Part shown: positions 1 through 17,434 of the stretch, piece after piece
How positions within the stretch are numbered: position 1 is the stretch's first letter
Layout: each line of letters starts with the position of its first letter
DNA from: Pipra filicauda
Taxonomy: Eukaryota; Chordata; Aves; Passeriformes; Pipridae
Length of the DNA: 64,000 nucleotides
Assembly: GCF_003945595.2 (NCBI RefSeq)
Contig: NW_024104771.1
Location: 124,001 to 188,000 of the forward strand
Direction: 5' to 3'
Notes under the pieces: generated by a model
Databases searched by the model: none
The model's input: the letters and a program-made list of their open reading frames with translations, nothing else
Told to the model about the DNA's origin: nothing
Position numbers and translations under genes: made by a program

Positions 1-284
1 CCCGTGGCAGGGGGGGCTGGGGACAGGGGATTGAGGCACCCCCAGACATGGGGAGGGGGCTGGCAGTGGTCCCCCACATCACTGGCAGGGTGTGGAGGAC
101 TTGGGGGCACCTGCCCGGGGGCAACAAGGGACACACCCGGGGGCTGTCCGAGGGGAGAGCTGAGCCTGAGGGGGTGGAGAGTGGGGCTTTCCAAACCCAC
201 CAGCGCCCCTGGCCCTCCCCTGCCTCTGGAAGGGGATCCCAGAGCTCGGCTTGGTCACAGGGGTGTCTCGAGGGCCCCATCCCG

Positions 285-600
285 ATGGTGTCCCATCCCT
301 GCAGCATCTCCATCCCAGTCCCAATGGTGTCCCCATCCCTGCAGCATCTCCATCCCAGTCCCAATGGTGTCCCATCCCTGCAGCATCCCAGTGGTGTCCC
401 CATCCCTGCAGCATCTCCATTCCAGTCCCAGTGGTTATCCCCATCCCTGCAGCATCCCAGTCCCAATGGTGTCCCCATCCCTGCAGCATCTCCATCCCAG
501 TCCCAGTGGTTATCCCCATCCCTGCAGCATCCCAGTCCCAATGGTGTCCCCATCCCTGCAGCATCTCCATCCCAGTCCCAGTGGTGTCCCATCCCTGGTG
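285..600. repeat. Minisatellite upstream of PCGF2 coding exons
   Basis: About eight variable copies of a unit built on CATCCCTGCAGCATC followed by a CCAGTCCCAATGGTGTC-like half. Units differ in length (roughly 25 to 41 bp) because the second half is sometimes missing. The array keeps open frames on both strands, but these carry only the repeat and are not genes. It lies in the 5' flank or a 5' intron of PCGF2. Confidence 0.9.
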
Positions 601-604
601 CAGG

Positions 605-800
605 TGTACCTGTGTACCTGTCGGAGGGGGGGATACATGTGTGTAAGTGTAGCCTGTGTGTACATGTGTGTACATGTGTGTACAGATGTGTACAGGTGTG
701 TACAGGTGTGTAGGTGTGTGTGCATGTGTGTGCATGTGTGTACATGTGTGTACATGTGTGTACAGGTGTGTACAGGTGTGTACAGGTGTTACACACGTGT
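605..800. repeat. GTGTAC/GTGTGC-rich tandem repeat
   Basis: Alternating purine-pyrimidine repeat of GTGTACATGTGT and GTGTACAGGTGT units. Such sequence can adopt Z-DNA; no gene is seen in it. Confidence 0.85.
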
Positions 801-859
801 GCCTCCTCTTGGTGGGGGGTGGGTGCCCACGGGGGTGGCTGTGGGTGCGCCCACGCTCA

Positions 860-1160
860 TTTACACAATCCCAGGGATCCTTCTCCCCTCTCCCCCTCTC
901 CTCGGATGGTTGTAATAATATTCTGGCTCCTCTCCAAGTATCGGGGTTGCCATGGAAACAATAAAACTGCAGCGATTTCGGGCTCCGCCGTCTCCCATTG
1001 TAAACGTGGAAGCGCTGGAGCGGGAAGGCGGCGATTCCCGGTGTCCTCAGCCCCTGCTGGGGGACGCTGCCCGTGCCCCCTGGGCTCACCTGGCCTGGCA
1101 CACCCTCAGGGGTTCTGGGTGGCCAACCCAGGGCTGGGGGGTTTCTATGGAAACCGTGGG
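860..1160. promoter_or_regulatory. Candidate regulatory element with RFX X-box
   Basis: An island of non-repetitive sequence between tandem arrays. It holds a near-palindromic X-box, GTTGCCATGGAAAC at 946-959, and a related degenerate copy at 1141-1154 (GTTTCTATGGAAAC). RFX factors bind X-boxes of the form GTNRCC-N-RGYAAC. The island could be the PCGF2 promoter, an unseen 5' noncoding exon or an intronic enhancer. The motif is visible; its use is inference. Confidence 0.4.
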
Positions 1161-1203
1161 ATGGTGGCTGGAAGCACCTTTTCCATGGACCAAACCCAAA
1201 ATA

Positions 1204-1290
1204 CACTTTGTGTGTGTGCGTGTCTGTGTGTCTGTGTGTCTGTGTGTCTGTCTGTGTGCCTGTGTGTCTGTGTGCCTGTGTGTGCACACA
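1204..1290. repeat. TGTGTG/TGTGTC microsatellite
   Basis: Imperfect (TG)n with regular TCTG and TGCC interruptions, upstream of the first PCGF2 coding exon. Confidence 0.9.
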
Positions 1291-1561
1291 CGGGAGCTCC
1301 GGGCGAGGGACTGGCTGACAGGGGGGATTTGTCCCCACTCAGAGGTGTCTCAGCACCTTGGGGACCCACTTGGGGACCCCAGGGAGACACAAGCATGAGG
1401 CAGAGGGAGCTGGGCAGCACCCGGAGGGAGGGGCTGCACGGGGGGAGATGTGTGGGTGCTGCTCGTGCACCCCCAGGGCTGGAGGGGTGCAGGGCTGAGG
1501 GTGCCCCGGTGCTCCCAGGGCTGAGGGTGACACTGGATTTGCTCCCTGAAGGGCGAAGTGA

Positions 1562-8211
<6,650 letters not shown>

Positions 8212-10135
8212 AACCCCGCCCGGCAGGGACTGCCCCGCCCCGGCTTTTCTTATGTAGATTGTTCTATACAGACCTTATATAAATATATATGTTGTACATA
8301 GGGAGAGGAAAAAAAAAAAAAAAAAAAAAGAAATAATTATACATACTTATTTTCTATCGACCGAGCAGATTAATTTAAAAAAAAAAACAAAAAACAAAAC
8401 AAAACAAAACGCAGAACAAGACACAGGAACGTGGGTGGGTATTTTTTAAATGTTCTCTTTTTTTTTTTTTTCTGTTCGTCGGTTCGTTCGTTTGCGGTTG
8501 GTTGGTTGGTTGGTTTGTTGGTTGTTTTTTGGTTTGGTTTTTTTTGTCGTTTCTCGGTTTGTGGACTTTGGTTTCCCCTTCTGGGAGCTGCATGCCGGAG
8601 CTGGGAGCCACGCAGGTGCTGCCACAATTCCCTGTTTCCTCTCTAACGCTTTTCCCTCTCCTCCTCATCCCTCTCTCCTCGCTCGTGTCCCGCCCGGAGC
8701 GAGACGGGGACTCAGTGGGGACTCCTGGCTGCACAGGTAAGGGCCAAGCACAGGTAAGGGGCCAAGCACAGAAGCCAAAAACTGCCCCTCAGCCTCGCTG
8801 TGCTGTGGGGTTTTTTGTTTTTTGGGGTTTTTTTTTTGCATTTTTGTGTTTATTTGGGGGTTTTCAGGCGTACCTGGTGCCCGCAGCTGCCCCCTGGTCC
8901 AGGTGTCCCACCACCCCCAGCTTTGCCACGCGTGAGTTTGGGTCTTTCTTTGCTTTCCCTGTGTTCTCTGGACACACAGTCCCCTGTGTTTCAGGCTCTG
9001 GGCAGGCAAAGCCTCGCACAGACACTTCCCCTCCTTGCACAGTAAGTTCTCTCTTTGGGGTTTTATTTCCCAGCTTAAAAATTATCTCTGCTTGCAGCTT
9101 GCTGGCACTGGGGGTCGGAGGACAACCCTTTGGGGATATTTTCTCCTCCCTGGGGGTGCCAACAGCTCCGGGAAATTTGGGGGCATCCAAATGGTTGGGG
9201 GTTTCAAATCCAGGAGGGTGTGGGGACCCCCCCAGGGCGCCCATTTCCAAGCGTTTATTTTTTGGTCTCCCCCCTCCCCACCGTCCTTCCCACCCTCTCC
9301 TCCTGCCCTCGCATTGGGTTTTTAATAAAATAAAATACAAAAAAGCAGACTACAGTGCCTTTAGCCAGGAGGCTTCGGTGAGGGGCGAGTGTGGGAAGGT
9401 CCTGCCGTGCTTAGGGCAGGAGTGGAGCGGCCCCGAGGGAAGGGACCAACTTCCCACACGGACAGAAAAAAAGCACACGAGCCCCGGGGGATGCAGATCC
9501 CGAGGGTTCCTCTCCTGTCCTTGCTGGGGAGGGGGATGAAGGACACAAAACAATTATAGCAAGTGCCTGCAGCGCCCGGCGGCCCCCACGGCACGGTGAG
9601 AACCAAAGGAAGGTGGAATTGTAGGGACAGCCCCGACTCCCAGGGTCGGGAAAACACGGGATGTTGTTACTGTAGCTTCTGATTTGGAACTATTGTTTTT
9701 GGGAAGTGCTGCACCCCCAGCACGGACTCGGCTATAGCACAGCCCCAGGCGCTGGGGAGGCCCCGGGAAGGGTCCCCGCGGGGCCACTTTTGTCTCTTGT
9801 CCCCACCCCCTGGGCTGGGGCTGGGCCGGGGGGCTCCAGGTTTTGGGGGGGGCTCCGTTTGTCTCGACTTTGACACCCCTTTTCTCCTTGTAAATAGGCC
9901 AGGCTGGACTGTGGGAGGCGGCTGCCTCGGGCTGGGGTTCGTGTGGGGCTCGGGAGGGGGTGGTCTGGTCTTGGTTTTCCCTCTGTGGTACAAACCCGAT
10001 GGCTCTGTGTGTTTGCATCCTGTACGGCGTTTTAATGTCCTGTAAGATAGCCCGGTGTCCAGGTATTGTTCTTGGTTACACATTTGTATGGATACAGCTT
10101 TGTAAATGTAATAAATGCTGCAGACTGTCCTTCCC
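8212..10135 (+). other. PCGF2: PCGF2 3'UTR
   Basis: Follows the TAA at 8209-8211 and is non-coding. It holds A- and T-rich tracts (8308-8330, 8378-8410, 8456-8560, 8805-8860) and a possible early poly(A) signal AATAAA at 9324-9329. A distal AATAAA at 10110-10115 is probably the main end. The extent is inferred from the signals, not from transcript data. Confidence 0.7.
10110..10115 (+). terminator. PCGF2: PCGF2 distal poly(A) signal
   Basis: Canonical AATAAA in AT-rich context, TTTGTAAATGTAATAAATGC. The unique sequence ends shortly after it and a tandem array begins. Confidence 0.65.
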
Positions 10136-10149
10136 GCCTGCACAGGGGC

Positions 10150-10680
10150 AGCTCCTGGTGCCTCCGTCCCAAATCCCACCGGTCCTTCCGTCCCAAACCC
10201 TGTGGGTCCCTCTGTCCCAAATCCCACAGGTCCTTCTGCCCTGCATCCTGCAGGTCCCTCTGTCCCAAATCACACAGGTTTCTTTGTCCTGCATGCCACA
10301 AGCCATTCCATCCCAAATTCCACAGGTCCCTCCATCCCCAATCCCAAAAGTCCCTCTGGCCTGCATCCCATGCGTCCCTCCATCCCAAATCCCGTGGGTC
10401 CTTCCATCCCAAACCCCACGGGTCTGACCATCCCAAATCACACAGGTCCCTCCATAAGAAATCCCATGGGTCCCTCTATCCCAAACCCCACGGGTCTGAC
10501 CATCCCAAATCACACAGGTCCCTCCATAAGAAATCCCATGGGTCCCTCCATCCCAAACCCCACAGGTCTGACCATCCCAAATCACACAGGTCCCTCCATA
10601 AGAGATCCCTCCTCCCCAGATCCCACAGGCCCCTCCATCCCAAATCCCACAGGCCCCTCCATCCCGCATCCTGACGGGCA
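10150..10680. repeat. 24-bp array between convergent PCGF2 and CISD3
   Basis: About 22 copies of a 24-bp unit of the type TCCCTCTGTCCCAAATCACA plus CAGG. Inside it, 10441-10612 shows a 72-bp higher-order repeat made of three units, present nearly three times. Because 24 is a multiple of 3 all frames stay open, giving spurious repeat proteins on both strands. Confidence 0.95.
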
Positions 10681-10786
10681 CCCACAGCTCTGGCAGCGCA
10701 AAACCGCTCCTGAAAAACCCCACTGTCCACAGGATTCCTTCTTTCCCAGCTGCTGCTGGTTCGCTGCAGCTCCTCAGTAATTCAGA

Positions 10787-10792
10787 TTTAAT
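10787..10792 (-). terminator. CISD3: CISD3 candidate poly(A) signal (ATTAAA)
   Basis: The common variant ATTAAA on -, about 110 nt after the CISD3 stop codon. It implies a short 3'UTR of about 130 nt. No AATAAA is seen on - closer to the stop. Confidence 0.5.
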
Positions 10793-10901
10793 CGGGGTGG
10801 GGGCTCAGCATCTCCCCCCTCCCTCCGTGCCCTCCAGTGGGATGCACATCCCGGTGGTCCCGAGTGCATCCCGGTGGTCCCGAGCTCCCGTGGGCTCCAC
10901 G

Positions 10902-11787
10902 TCAGGGCTGGGGGGGCAGGGGGGCCCCCTGCACCTCCTCCCCGTTGTGGGTGCCGTCGCAGTACGGGGGGTTTTGGGTGCGTTTGCAGCCGCAGAGCCA
11001 GGCGGGCCCGTCCTCCTGGGGGGTGAAGCGCAGCGGGGACATCCCCGGGGCCGCCTTCATGTGGGAGCCGTCACAGAAGGGCTGCGGGCAGACGGGCAGG
11101 GGGTAAAGGGGGGGGTCTGGGGGTGCCCGGCTGCTTCCCCGCGGGGTGTGTGAGACACAGGGGGGGCCGCGACCCCCCTCATCCCACCCACGGGCAGTGC
11201 ATCCCTCGGGAACTGGGGGGGCGGCGGGAGAAGCCGGGGAGGGAACAGCGCCTCGTGCCCCCTAAAAACCTCCAGTCCGGGACCGGGGAGGGGGGTCCCT
11301 GTGGGGTTAGTCCTGCCCTGGCCCCATCGGCATCCCCGCACATCCCAAGTGGAGGGAGCAGAGCCCCTGGACCCCCCCGGAGTCCCTGGACCACCCCCAG
11401 CTGGCGGAGCCCCCCCGGAGCCCCCCATAGCCCGGAGCCCCCCGGACCTCCCCGGCCCCTCCAGACTCCCCCGCTCACGGAGCCCGCCGTCATCCCGGAG
11501 CCCCCCGGACCCTCCGGAGCCCCCCATGACCCGGACCCTCCGGAGCCCCCCATGACCCGGACCCTCCGGATTTCCCCGAGCCCCCCCGGTCCCCCCGGCC
11601 CGACCTGGCGCTTGCTGTGCCCGCACGAGCACCACGCGTACTTCTTGCCCGCCTTCAGCTCCACCGGGAAGGGCTCCTTGGCGGCGATCGCGGGCTGCGG
11701 GGGGGTGGCGGAGCGGAAGAAGAAGGGGGCCCGGCCCCGGAGCGCTCCCAGCAGAGCCCCGAGCGTGGCCGAGCCGAGCCGGAGCAT
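10902..11787 (-). CDS. CISD3: CISD3, mitochondrial CDGSH iron-sulfur protein
   Basis: Two exons on -: 11605-11787 (61 codons from ATG) and 10902-11081 (59 codons plus TGA), joined in phase 0 between Gln61 and Pro62, total 120 aa (human about 127). CISD3 (MiNT, Miner2) is a matrix monomer carrying two 2Fe-2S clusters with Cys3-His ligation. Motif 1 has C53, C55, C64 and H68; motif 2 has C91, C93, C102 and H106. All eight ligands are present. The N-terminus MLRLGSATLGALLGALRG is Arg-containing with no acidic residue, as expected for a mitochondrial presequence. No upstream in-frame ATG was found; the codon four positions upstream is GTG. A 34-bp tandem array begins only 3-4 bp upstream of the ATG. 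The gene is convergent with PCGF2 and tandem with MLLT6. Confidence 0.93.
11330..11600. repeat. GC-rich CCGGAGCCCCCC-type repeat in CISD3 intron
   Basis: Irregular tandem copies of CCGGAGCCCCCCATGACC and CCGGACCCTCCGGA in the 523-bp CISD3 intron (11082-11604). They lead almost up to the exon 1 donor at 11603-11604. Confidence 0.8.
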
Positions 11788-11790
11788 GGT

Positions 11791-12112
11791 GCCGGTCACC
11801 TTGCCGGGCTCACCGCACCCCTGTCCCGGTCACCTTGCCGGGCTCACCGCACCCCTGTCCCGGTCGCCTTTCCGGGCTCACCGCACCCCTGCCCCGGTCG
11901 CCTTTCCGGGCTCACCGCACCCCTGCCCCGGTCGCCTTTCCGGGCTCACCGCACCCCTGTCCCGGTCGCCTTTCCGGGCTCACCGCACCCCTGCCCCGGT
12001 CACCTTGCCGGGCTCACCGCACCCCTGTCCCGGTCACCTTGCCGGGCTCACCGCACCCCTGCCCCGGTCGCCTTTCCGGGCTCACCCCACTCCGGTCCCG
12101 GTCACCTCCCCC
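11791..12112. repeat. 34-bp minisatellite at the CISD3 start codon
   Basis: Nine tandem 34-bp units (CCCGGTCACCTTGCCGGGCT then CACCGCACCCCTGT on +), with a few substitutions and a degenerate last copy. It starts 3-4 bp upstream of the CISD3 ATG, so it is its 5'UTR and/or proximal promoter. On - nearly every unit carries GGTGAGCCCGG, a donor-like sequence. Confidence 0.95.
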
Positions 12113-12214
12113 GGCGGCTCCTCCTCCCGCGTCGCCGGAAGGTTCGGGCCGGGCGGGCTCGGCGGGAGCGCCGGGCTCGGTGCGGGAACGTTCCACCGGG
12201 CGCGGATCCGCGGC

Positions 12215-12400
12215 TGCTGCCGGTGATGCTGCCGGTGATGCTGCCGGTGATGGTCCCGGTGATGGTCCCGGTGATGCTCCTGGTGCTGCTGCCGGTGATG
12301 GTCCCGGTGATGCTCCCGGTGATGGTCCCGGTGATGCTCCTGGTGCTGCTGCCGGTGATGGTCCCGGTGATGCTCCCGGTGATGCTCCCGGTGCCCAATC
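12215..12400. repeat. 12-bp GGTGATGCTCCC minisatellite
   Basis: About 15 copies of GGTGATGGTCCC / GGTGATGCTCCC / GGTGCTGCTGCC. It lies upstream of CISD3, in a CpG-containing region between CISD3 and the MLLT6 3' end. Confidence 0.93.
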
Positions 12401-12720
12401 CCGCTGTCCCTCCCGGTACGCGGTCCCGGTACCCGATCCCGGCTCCTGTCCCGGTGCCCCGATCCCGGTACCAGTGTCTGATCCCACTCCCTGATCCCGG
12501 TGCCCCGATCCTGGTTCCGCTGTTGATCCCGGTTCCCGCTCCCGGTTCCCGCTCCCGGTCCCAGTCACGATGCCCGATCCCACTGCGCGGTCCCGGTGCC
12601 CGCTCCCGGTGCCCGATCCTTTTACGCGGTGTCGGTGCCCAAACCCAGTCCCCGATCCCGATCCCCGGGCCTGATCCCGGTCCCTTTCCCGGGCAAGAAG
12701 GATCAGGATCCCCGGCTCCC
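12400..12720. repeat. Degenerate GATCCCGGTNCCC repeat
   Basis: Imperfect repeats of CGATCCCGGTGCCC and CGGTTCCCGCTCCC continuing from the previous array. No exon is seen. Together with the adjacent 12720-13100 unique sequence this is the CISD3-MLLT6 intergenic spacer, which probably includes the CISD3 promoter. Confidence 0.75.
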
Positions 12721-13135
12721 GAGCCCTCCCCGTGCCTCAGCTTCCCCCGGGAGAACGGGGGGCGTGGAGCCCTTGGCTTTGGTGCTTCCAAGCAACAAAC
12801 CCTCGGGAGAGGGGAGGACTGGGGAGCTGCTGGATGCTCGTGAGGTCAGCGAGTGGTTTTGGGCCCTCAGTGTGGGTTATCCCTGTTTTTGGGGGGAGGA
12901 AACCTTTCCACCAATTGCTCCTCCCTCGCCCTGGTCTCCTCTCATTCCCAAAGTGAACCCTCCCGGGGATCCCACTCCTGCATCCCGAGAGCATCCCTTG
13001 CTCCCGATGCTGCCACACATTCCCTGTGGAAAACAGGACCCGGCACCTTTCAGGGAATTCATCCCACAGCCCCTATTTTCTTTAAATTTGCCCCTTTCTG
13101 CATTAAAAAACTCTTTGATATTAATATTAATATTA

Positions 13136-13141
13136 TTTATT
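13136..13141 (-). terminator. MLLT6: MLLT6 candidate distal poly(A) signal
   Basis: TTTATT on +, that is AATAAA on -, in a strongly AT-rich context. A second AATAAA lies about 90 nt earlier in the transcript (13227-13232). Confidence 0.55.
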
Positions 13142-14713
13142 ATAATAAAGAACAGTCAAGCAGCGTGAAAAAAATATATCTTAGCTACATTACCTTAAAT
13201 TGCCAAAAATATACACATTTTTCTCTTTTATTTAATTAAAAAAACCCCCAAAACAAATCCAAAAAAAAGACACATGCAACATACTAAATGAGACATCAGC
13301 ATCAAAACGGGTAAAGAAACGTACCCCAGTGCAACTGAAACACAGATAATCTTTAGCTTTTTTTTTTCCTTTCTCCTTCTCTCCCTCTTTTTTTTTTTTC
13401 CACAGGGATACAACTGGCGACCTTCCAGCAGTGCCCCCCTTCTCCCCTCCCCTCTCCCCTCAAGCTGCCAAAGGGACTTTTGGCTCTGGGACAGGTTGAG
13501 GTGACAATTCCCAGGGACTGGGAGCCTTTGGAAGGTGTTGGAGAGATGTGTGTAAGTGCTTTATGTCTCTTATCCCCCTCGCCTTCTCCGGCCTCATCCC
13601 ACCCTGTCCCAGGAACCCCCGGAGATCCAGGGGGGGGGATCATATTCCAATTGCTGCCACCACCGAGCAGGGGGCCAGAGATGCTGCACAGCTCAGCCCT
13701 CCCTGATTTAACAGTGAGCCTGCCTAAAAAAAAAACAAACACCCAATTCCTTGTTTTCCAACCTCTTCCAAAGCCTGGGTTCCCAAATCTCCTCCCAGGA
13801 GTGGTGCAGAGCCCCAGCCAGCACCTCTCAGCCCCCTCACTCAATAAGTGCCTCTCACTGACCCCCTGTGTGTCTCCTGCTGTCGCCCAGTGGGATAAAT
13901 CCCAAATTTGGGGGGATTCCAGCACGGATTCTGGGTGTTTTGGGAGATCAGTGCATTGTCCCACAACTGGCTGCACAAGGGACTGATCCCAACAGCCTTC
14001 CCTCCTTCCCATCCCTCTCTCCCTGGTCCTGGCACGTTTCTGATTCCAGGGGGTGGAACGTGGCTGAATTTTGGAAGAATCTGACCAAGTCTGGGCACGA
14101 CCTCAGGGCCTTGGGGTTTTATCTTGGGCTGGGGGTGACGGGCACCACGTGGGCAACAACATGGCAACGGGAATTTGGGATCTCGGAGTAACAAAAAGTG
14201 AGAAATAAAATAAAGATCCCCCCTCCTTGGACAAAGGGAGGTGGCAGAGCCCAGGCTGACACTCCTGCTCACCCAAACCAGTGCTGAGGAACGTCTGCTC
14301 CCAAATCCCAAGGATCTGAGGGATGGCAGGTCCAGCTCTGTGTGTGTGTGCAGTCACCACACAAAAACAGGCACTTCAGGGCTGAGGGGGCAGCCCCGAA
14401 ATTTAGCATTTTAGCCCTAATTTGCTGAATACATTTGCTCTCTGTAGCAGCTGCTTTCAAGCCTGAGATTCCTCACGTGGGAGGGGGCAGCAGGGTGAGA
14501 CCTGAGGTTTTTACAGCTCACCTGAGCCAGGGGAGCTTTAAAAACCAGCTCCTGCACTGAGCAGGGGGTCCCCGTGCCAGGGATTTTGGGTGGCACCTCT
14601 GGGGGTTGCCAAGGAGGGGGAACGACACAGCTGAGGGGAGGAGGGGGAAACAAGAGAAAAAAAAAATCAAAAGGAGTTTAAAAAGTGCAAGGACACAATT
14701 GTGCCGGAGCGAT

Positions 14714-14736
14714 GGTGGGGGGGGGGGGGGGGGGGG
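14714..14736. repeat. Poly-G run
   Basis: A run of about 20 G on + (poly-C in the MLLT6 transcript). It is able to form a G-quadruplex on the + strand DNA. Confidence 0.85.
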
Positions 14737-15002
14737 CAGGGAGCCAAAATGCTTGGGTTGGACTGAAAGATCTCAGTCCCAGTTTGGAGGTGGCAGTTTG
14801 GTGGGGGGAGGTGGCACAGCTCACCTTGGCCCTCCAGAGGTGTCTGGGGACAGGGATGTGCCAGCGAGAGCCCCCAGGTCTGTGCTGTAGGGCCTGCCAG
14901 GAAGGGAGGCTTTTTTTTTTTCCTGCTTTTTTTTTCCACTTTTAGCTGCCATCTCCACCTTCCCAATAGCTTCTTAACCTTGTTAAAACATTAGCTTTTC
15001 TT

Positions 15003-15053
15003 TATATATATATATAAAAAAATTATATATATATATATATATAATATATATAT
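15003..15053. repeat. TATA microsatellite
   Basis: (TA)n with a short A-rich break, inside the MLLT6 3'UTR; self-complementary and able to form an RNA hairpin. Confidence 0.9.
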
Positions 15054-15175
15054 ATTTCTGGGCAGACAGCAGCATTCTGCCCAGTTCACAGAACTGCAGG
15101 CTGAGAGCAGAAAGGTTTTCTCTCTCCTTTTTTTAGCCTTAATTCGACCATCATGGTGACAATCTTCCAAACAAC

Positions 15176-15223
15176 CAAATAAAATAACATAAAATAAAAT
15201 AAAAATAAAATAAAATAAAAATG
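15176..15223. repeat. AAAAT pentanucleotide microsatellite
   Basis: Repeats of TAAAA/AAAAT on +; in the MLLT6 transcript this reads TTTTA. Confidence 0.9.
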
Positions 15224-15524
15224 GAAGAAAGATATTTAGCAGATGAGTTTTGCCTAGGACAAGCTTTTCTAGTACATCAGCACAGCCCCACTGCTGACAG
15301 ATTTGAATAGTGCAAACTAGTTTTAAAGGCAGTGGGAATGTGCTGAAAAATGTCATTAAGGTCCAACAACTTGGTTTTTAAGACCCTCAGATTTTTTTTT
15401 GCCAGCTGGAGCCTTCCCTGCCTGCCCCCAGGAGCTCTGGAGTTACCCAGGGCACGAGGAAAAGAAGGGGCATTGGTACGTTTGACGTAGGGGTTCCCCT
15501 TCCCCAGAGCTGCCCCACCTGTCC

Positions 15525-16332
15525 ATCCACCCATCCATCCATCCATCCCTCCATCCATCCATCCATCCATCCATCCATCCATCCATCCATCCATCCATCC
15601 ATCCATCCATCCATCCACCCATCCATCCATCCATCCACCCATCCATCCATCCATCCACCCATCCATCCATCCATCCATCCATCCATCCATCCATCCATCC
15701 ACCCATCCATCCATCCATCCACCCATCCATCCACCCATCCATCCATCCATCCACCCATCCATCCATCCATCCATCCATCCATCCACCCATCCATCCATCC
15801 ATCCATCCATCCATCCCTCCATCCATCCATCCATCCATCCACCCATCCATCCATCCATCCATCCATCCCTCCATCCATCCATCCACCCATCCATCCATCC
15901 ATCCTTCCATCCATCCATCCATCCCTCCATCCACCCATCCATCCATCCATCCTTCCATCCATCCCTCCATCCATCCCTCCATCCATCCATCCATCCATCC
16001 ATCCATCCATCCATCCATCCATCCATCCATCCATCCATCCATCCATCCTTCCATCCCTCCATCCCTCCATCCTTCCATCCATCCTTCCATCCATCCATCC
16101 ATCCATCCCTCCATCCATCCACCCCTCCATCCTTCCATCCATCCACCCATCCATCCATCCATCCTTCCATCCATCCTTCCATCCATCCCTCCATCCATCC
16201 ACCCATCCCTCCATCCCTCCTTCCATCCCTCCTTCCATCCCTCCTTCCATCCCTCCTTCCATCCATCCCTCCATCCCTCCATCCCTCCTTCCATCCCTCC
16301 CTCCATCCATCCCTCCATCCCTCCATCCATCC
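15525..16332. repeat. 800-bp CCAT array in the MLLT6 3'UTR
   Basis: (CATC)n on +, reading GAUG/GGAU in the MLLT6 RNA. The left half is interrupted mainly by CACC. The right half is progressively interrupted by CCTC and CCTT, ending in CCCTCCTTCCATC blocks, so there is a clear composition gradient. All frames stay open as Trp-Met-Asp-Gly-like repeats on -; none is a gene. Confidence 0.96.
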
Positions 16333-17434
16333 AAGCTCAGAGGAAGCCGATTCCTGGCTGAGGTTCCGGGCTGCAAGATGGAATTAAGGTCAAAAGGTGG
16401 AGGATGACGAAGGGTCCGATGTCCCGGCTCAGGATCCTGGTCACTGTCCCATTCCTTGGAGATCCCCTTTTCCCAAGAGCCCAGGACCAGCGGAAGAACA
16501 CGGTTTTTGCCAGACTGGAGTGATCTGTGGTGGGTAGGAAAGAACAGGGATGGGATTTGGGACTCTCTTCCCCAAACACATTTTGATCTCCGAGCTCAGG
16601 TCCAGGAATCCACCTCCAGGCTCAAATGCACCTTCTGGCGTTGGATAAATCCCGGCTCCAGCCCCTTTTGCACACTGAACTGTTATCCTCTGGGAATCCT
16701 GGAAGGGAAGAGGCGGCCCAGAGCAGGAATGTGCTTTTCAGGTGAGGGCAGCACCGACCCCACAGCAGCTGGCAGGGCAGGAGTGGCAATGTCCTTCCAA
16801 GGAGCAGGTGGCCTTCCCCCTGTCCCCAGCTCCACTCCTCATCCGTTACTCCCACTTGTGTCTTTCCAGGCTGGATTTGGCTCCAGCTGAGCTGTTGGGG
16901 CTACACAGGGAAGAGCCCAGCGGGTGAGAAATCTCAGCTCCAGGAATTCTTCCCAACGTCCCCACCTGGGCACGGCCACCACGCCCCTTCCCGGCGCTGT
17001 CCCACCCAGTGCTGCCTCCGTGGGCACTGCCAGGTTCTGTCCCATCCAGTGCTGCCTCCGTGGGCACTGCCAGGTTCCTCAGGCTCGGCACAGGGGGGGC
17101 TCCCACCCCCAGGAATGCCCGGGAAGCTCATCCTGGGGGTTACACACAGGTGGAGGAGGTCGGGCAGGATCTGGTGGAATTCCTGGAATTCCCTCCTCCA
17201 CACGGAGCGGGTTGGCAGGGAAACCCCCCCACACCTTCACTCCTCACGACACCAGGGCTCGGCCACAGACGTCCTGTCTTCCCAAAAGCACCTCTTGGCG
17301 TGGCCCAGCGCAGGGAACGCTCCTCGGAAGCCTTGTGCTCATTGCTCTAACAGTGTCAAGGTTGGCTGTGGAAAAGCCACGTTCCCCTGGGCAGAGGAGT
17401 TGGCTGCTGGTTTTTTCGGGGTCAGGGGGGGAGC

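Larger units (their letters stand above)
13115..17434 (-). other. MLLT6: MLLT6 3'UTR
   Basis: About 4.3 kb after the putative stop at 17435. On -, AATAAA occurs only near 13136-13141 and 13227-13232, next to an AT-rich stretch with TATTATAATAAAG, so the transcript probably ends near 13,100. It contains a TA run, an AAAAT run and an 800-bp CCAT-type array. Human MLLT6 also has a long 3'UTR (recalled). The endpoint is inferred. Confidence 0.6.

Noticed and set aside
10066..10780. Repeat proteins on both strands between PCGF2 and CISD3
   Set aside because: The 24-bp period is a multiple of 3, so every frame stays open; there is no start context or homology.
15277..16376. Three overlapping 295-349 aa open frames on -
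   Set aside because: Same tetranucleotide artefact, in the MLLT6 3'UTR.
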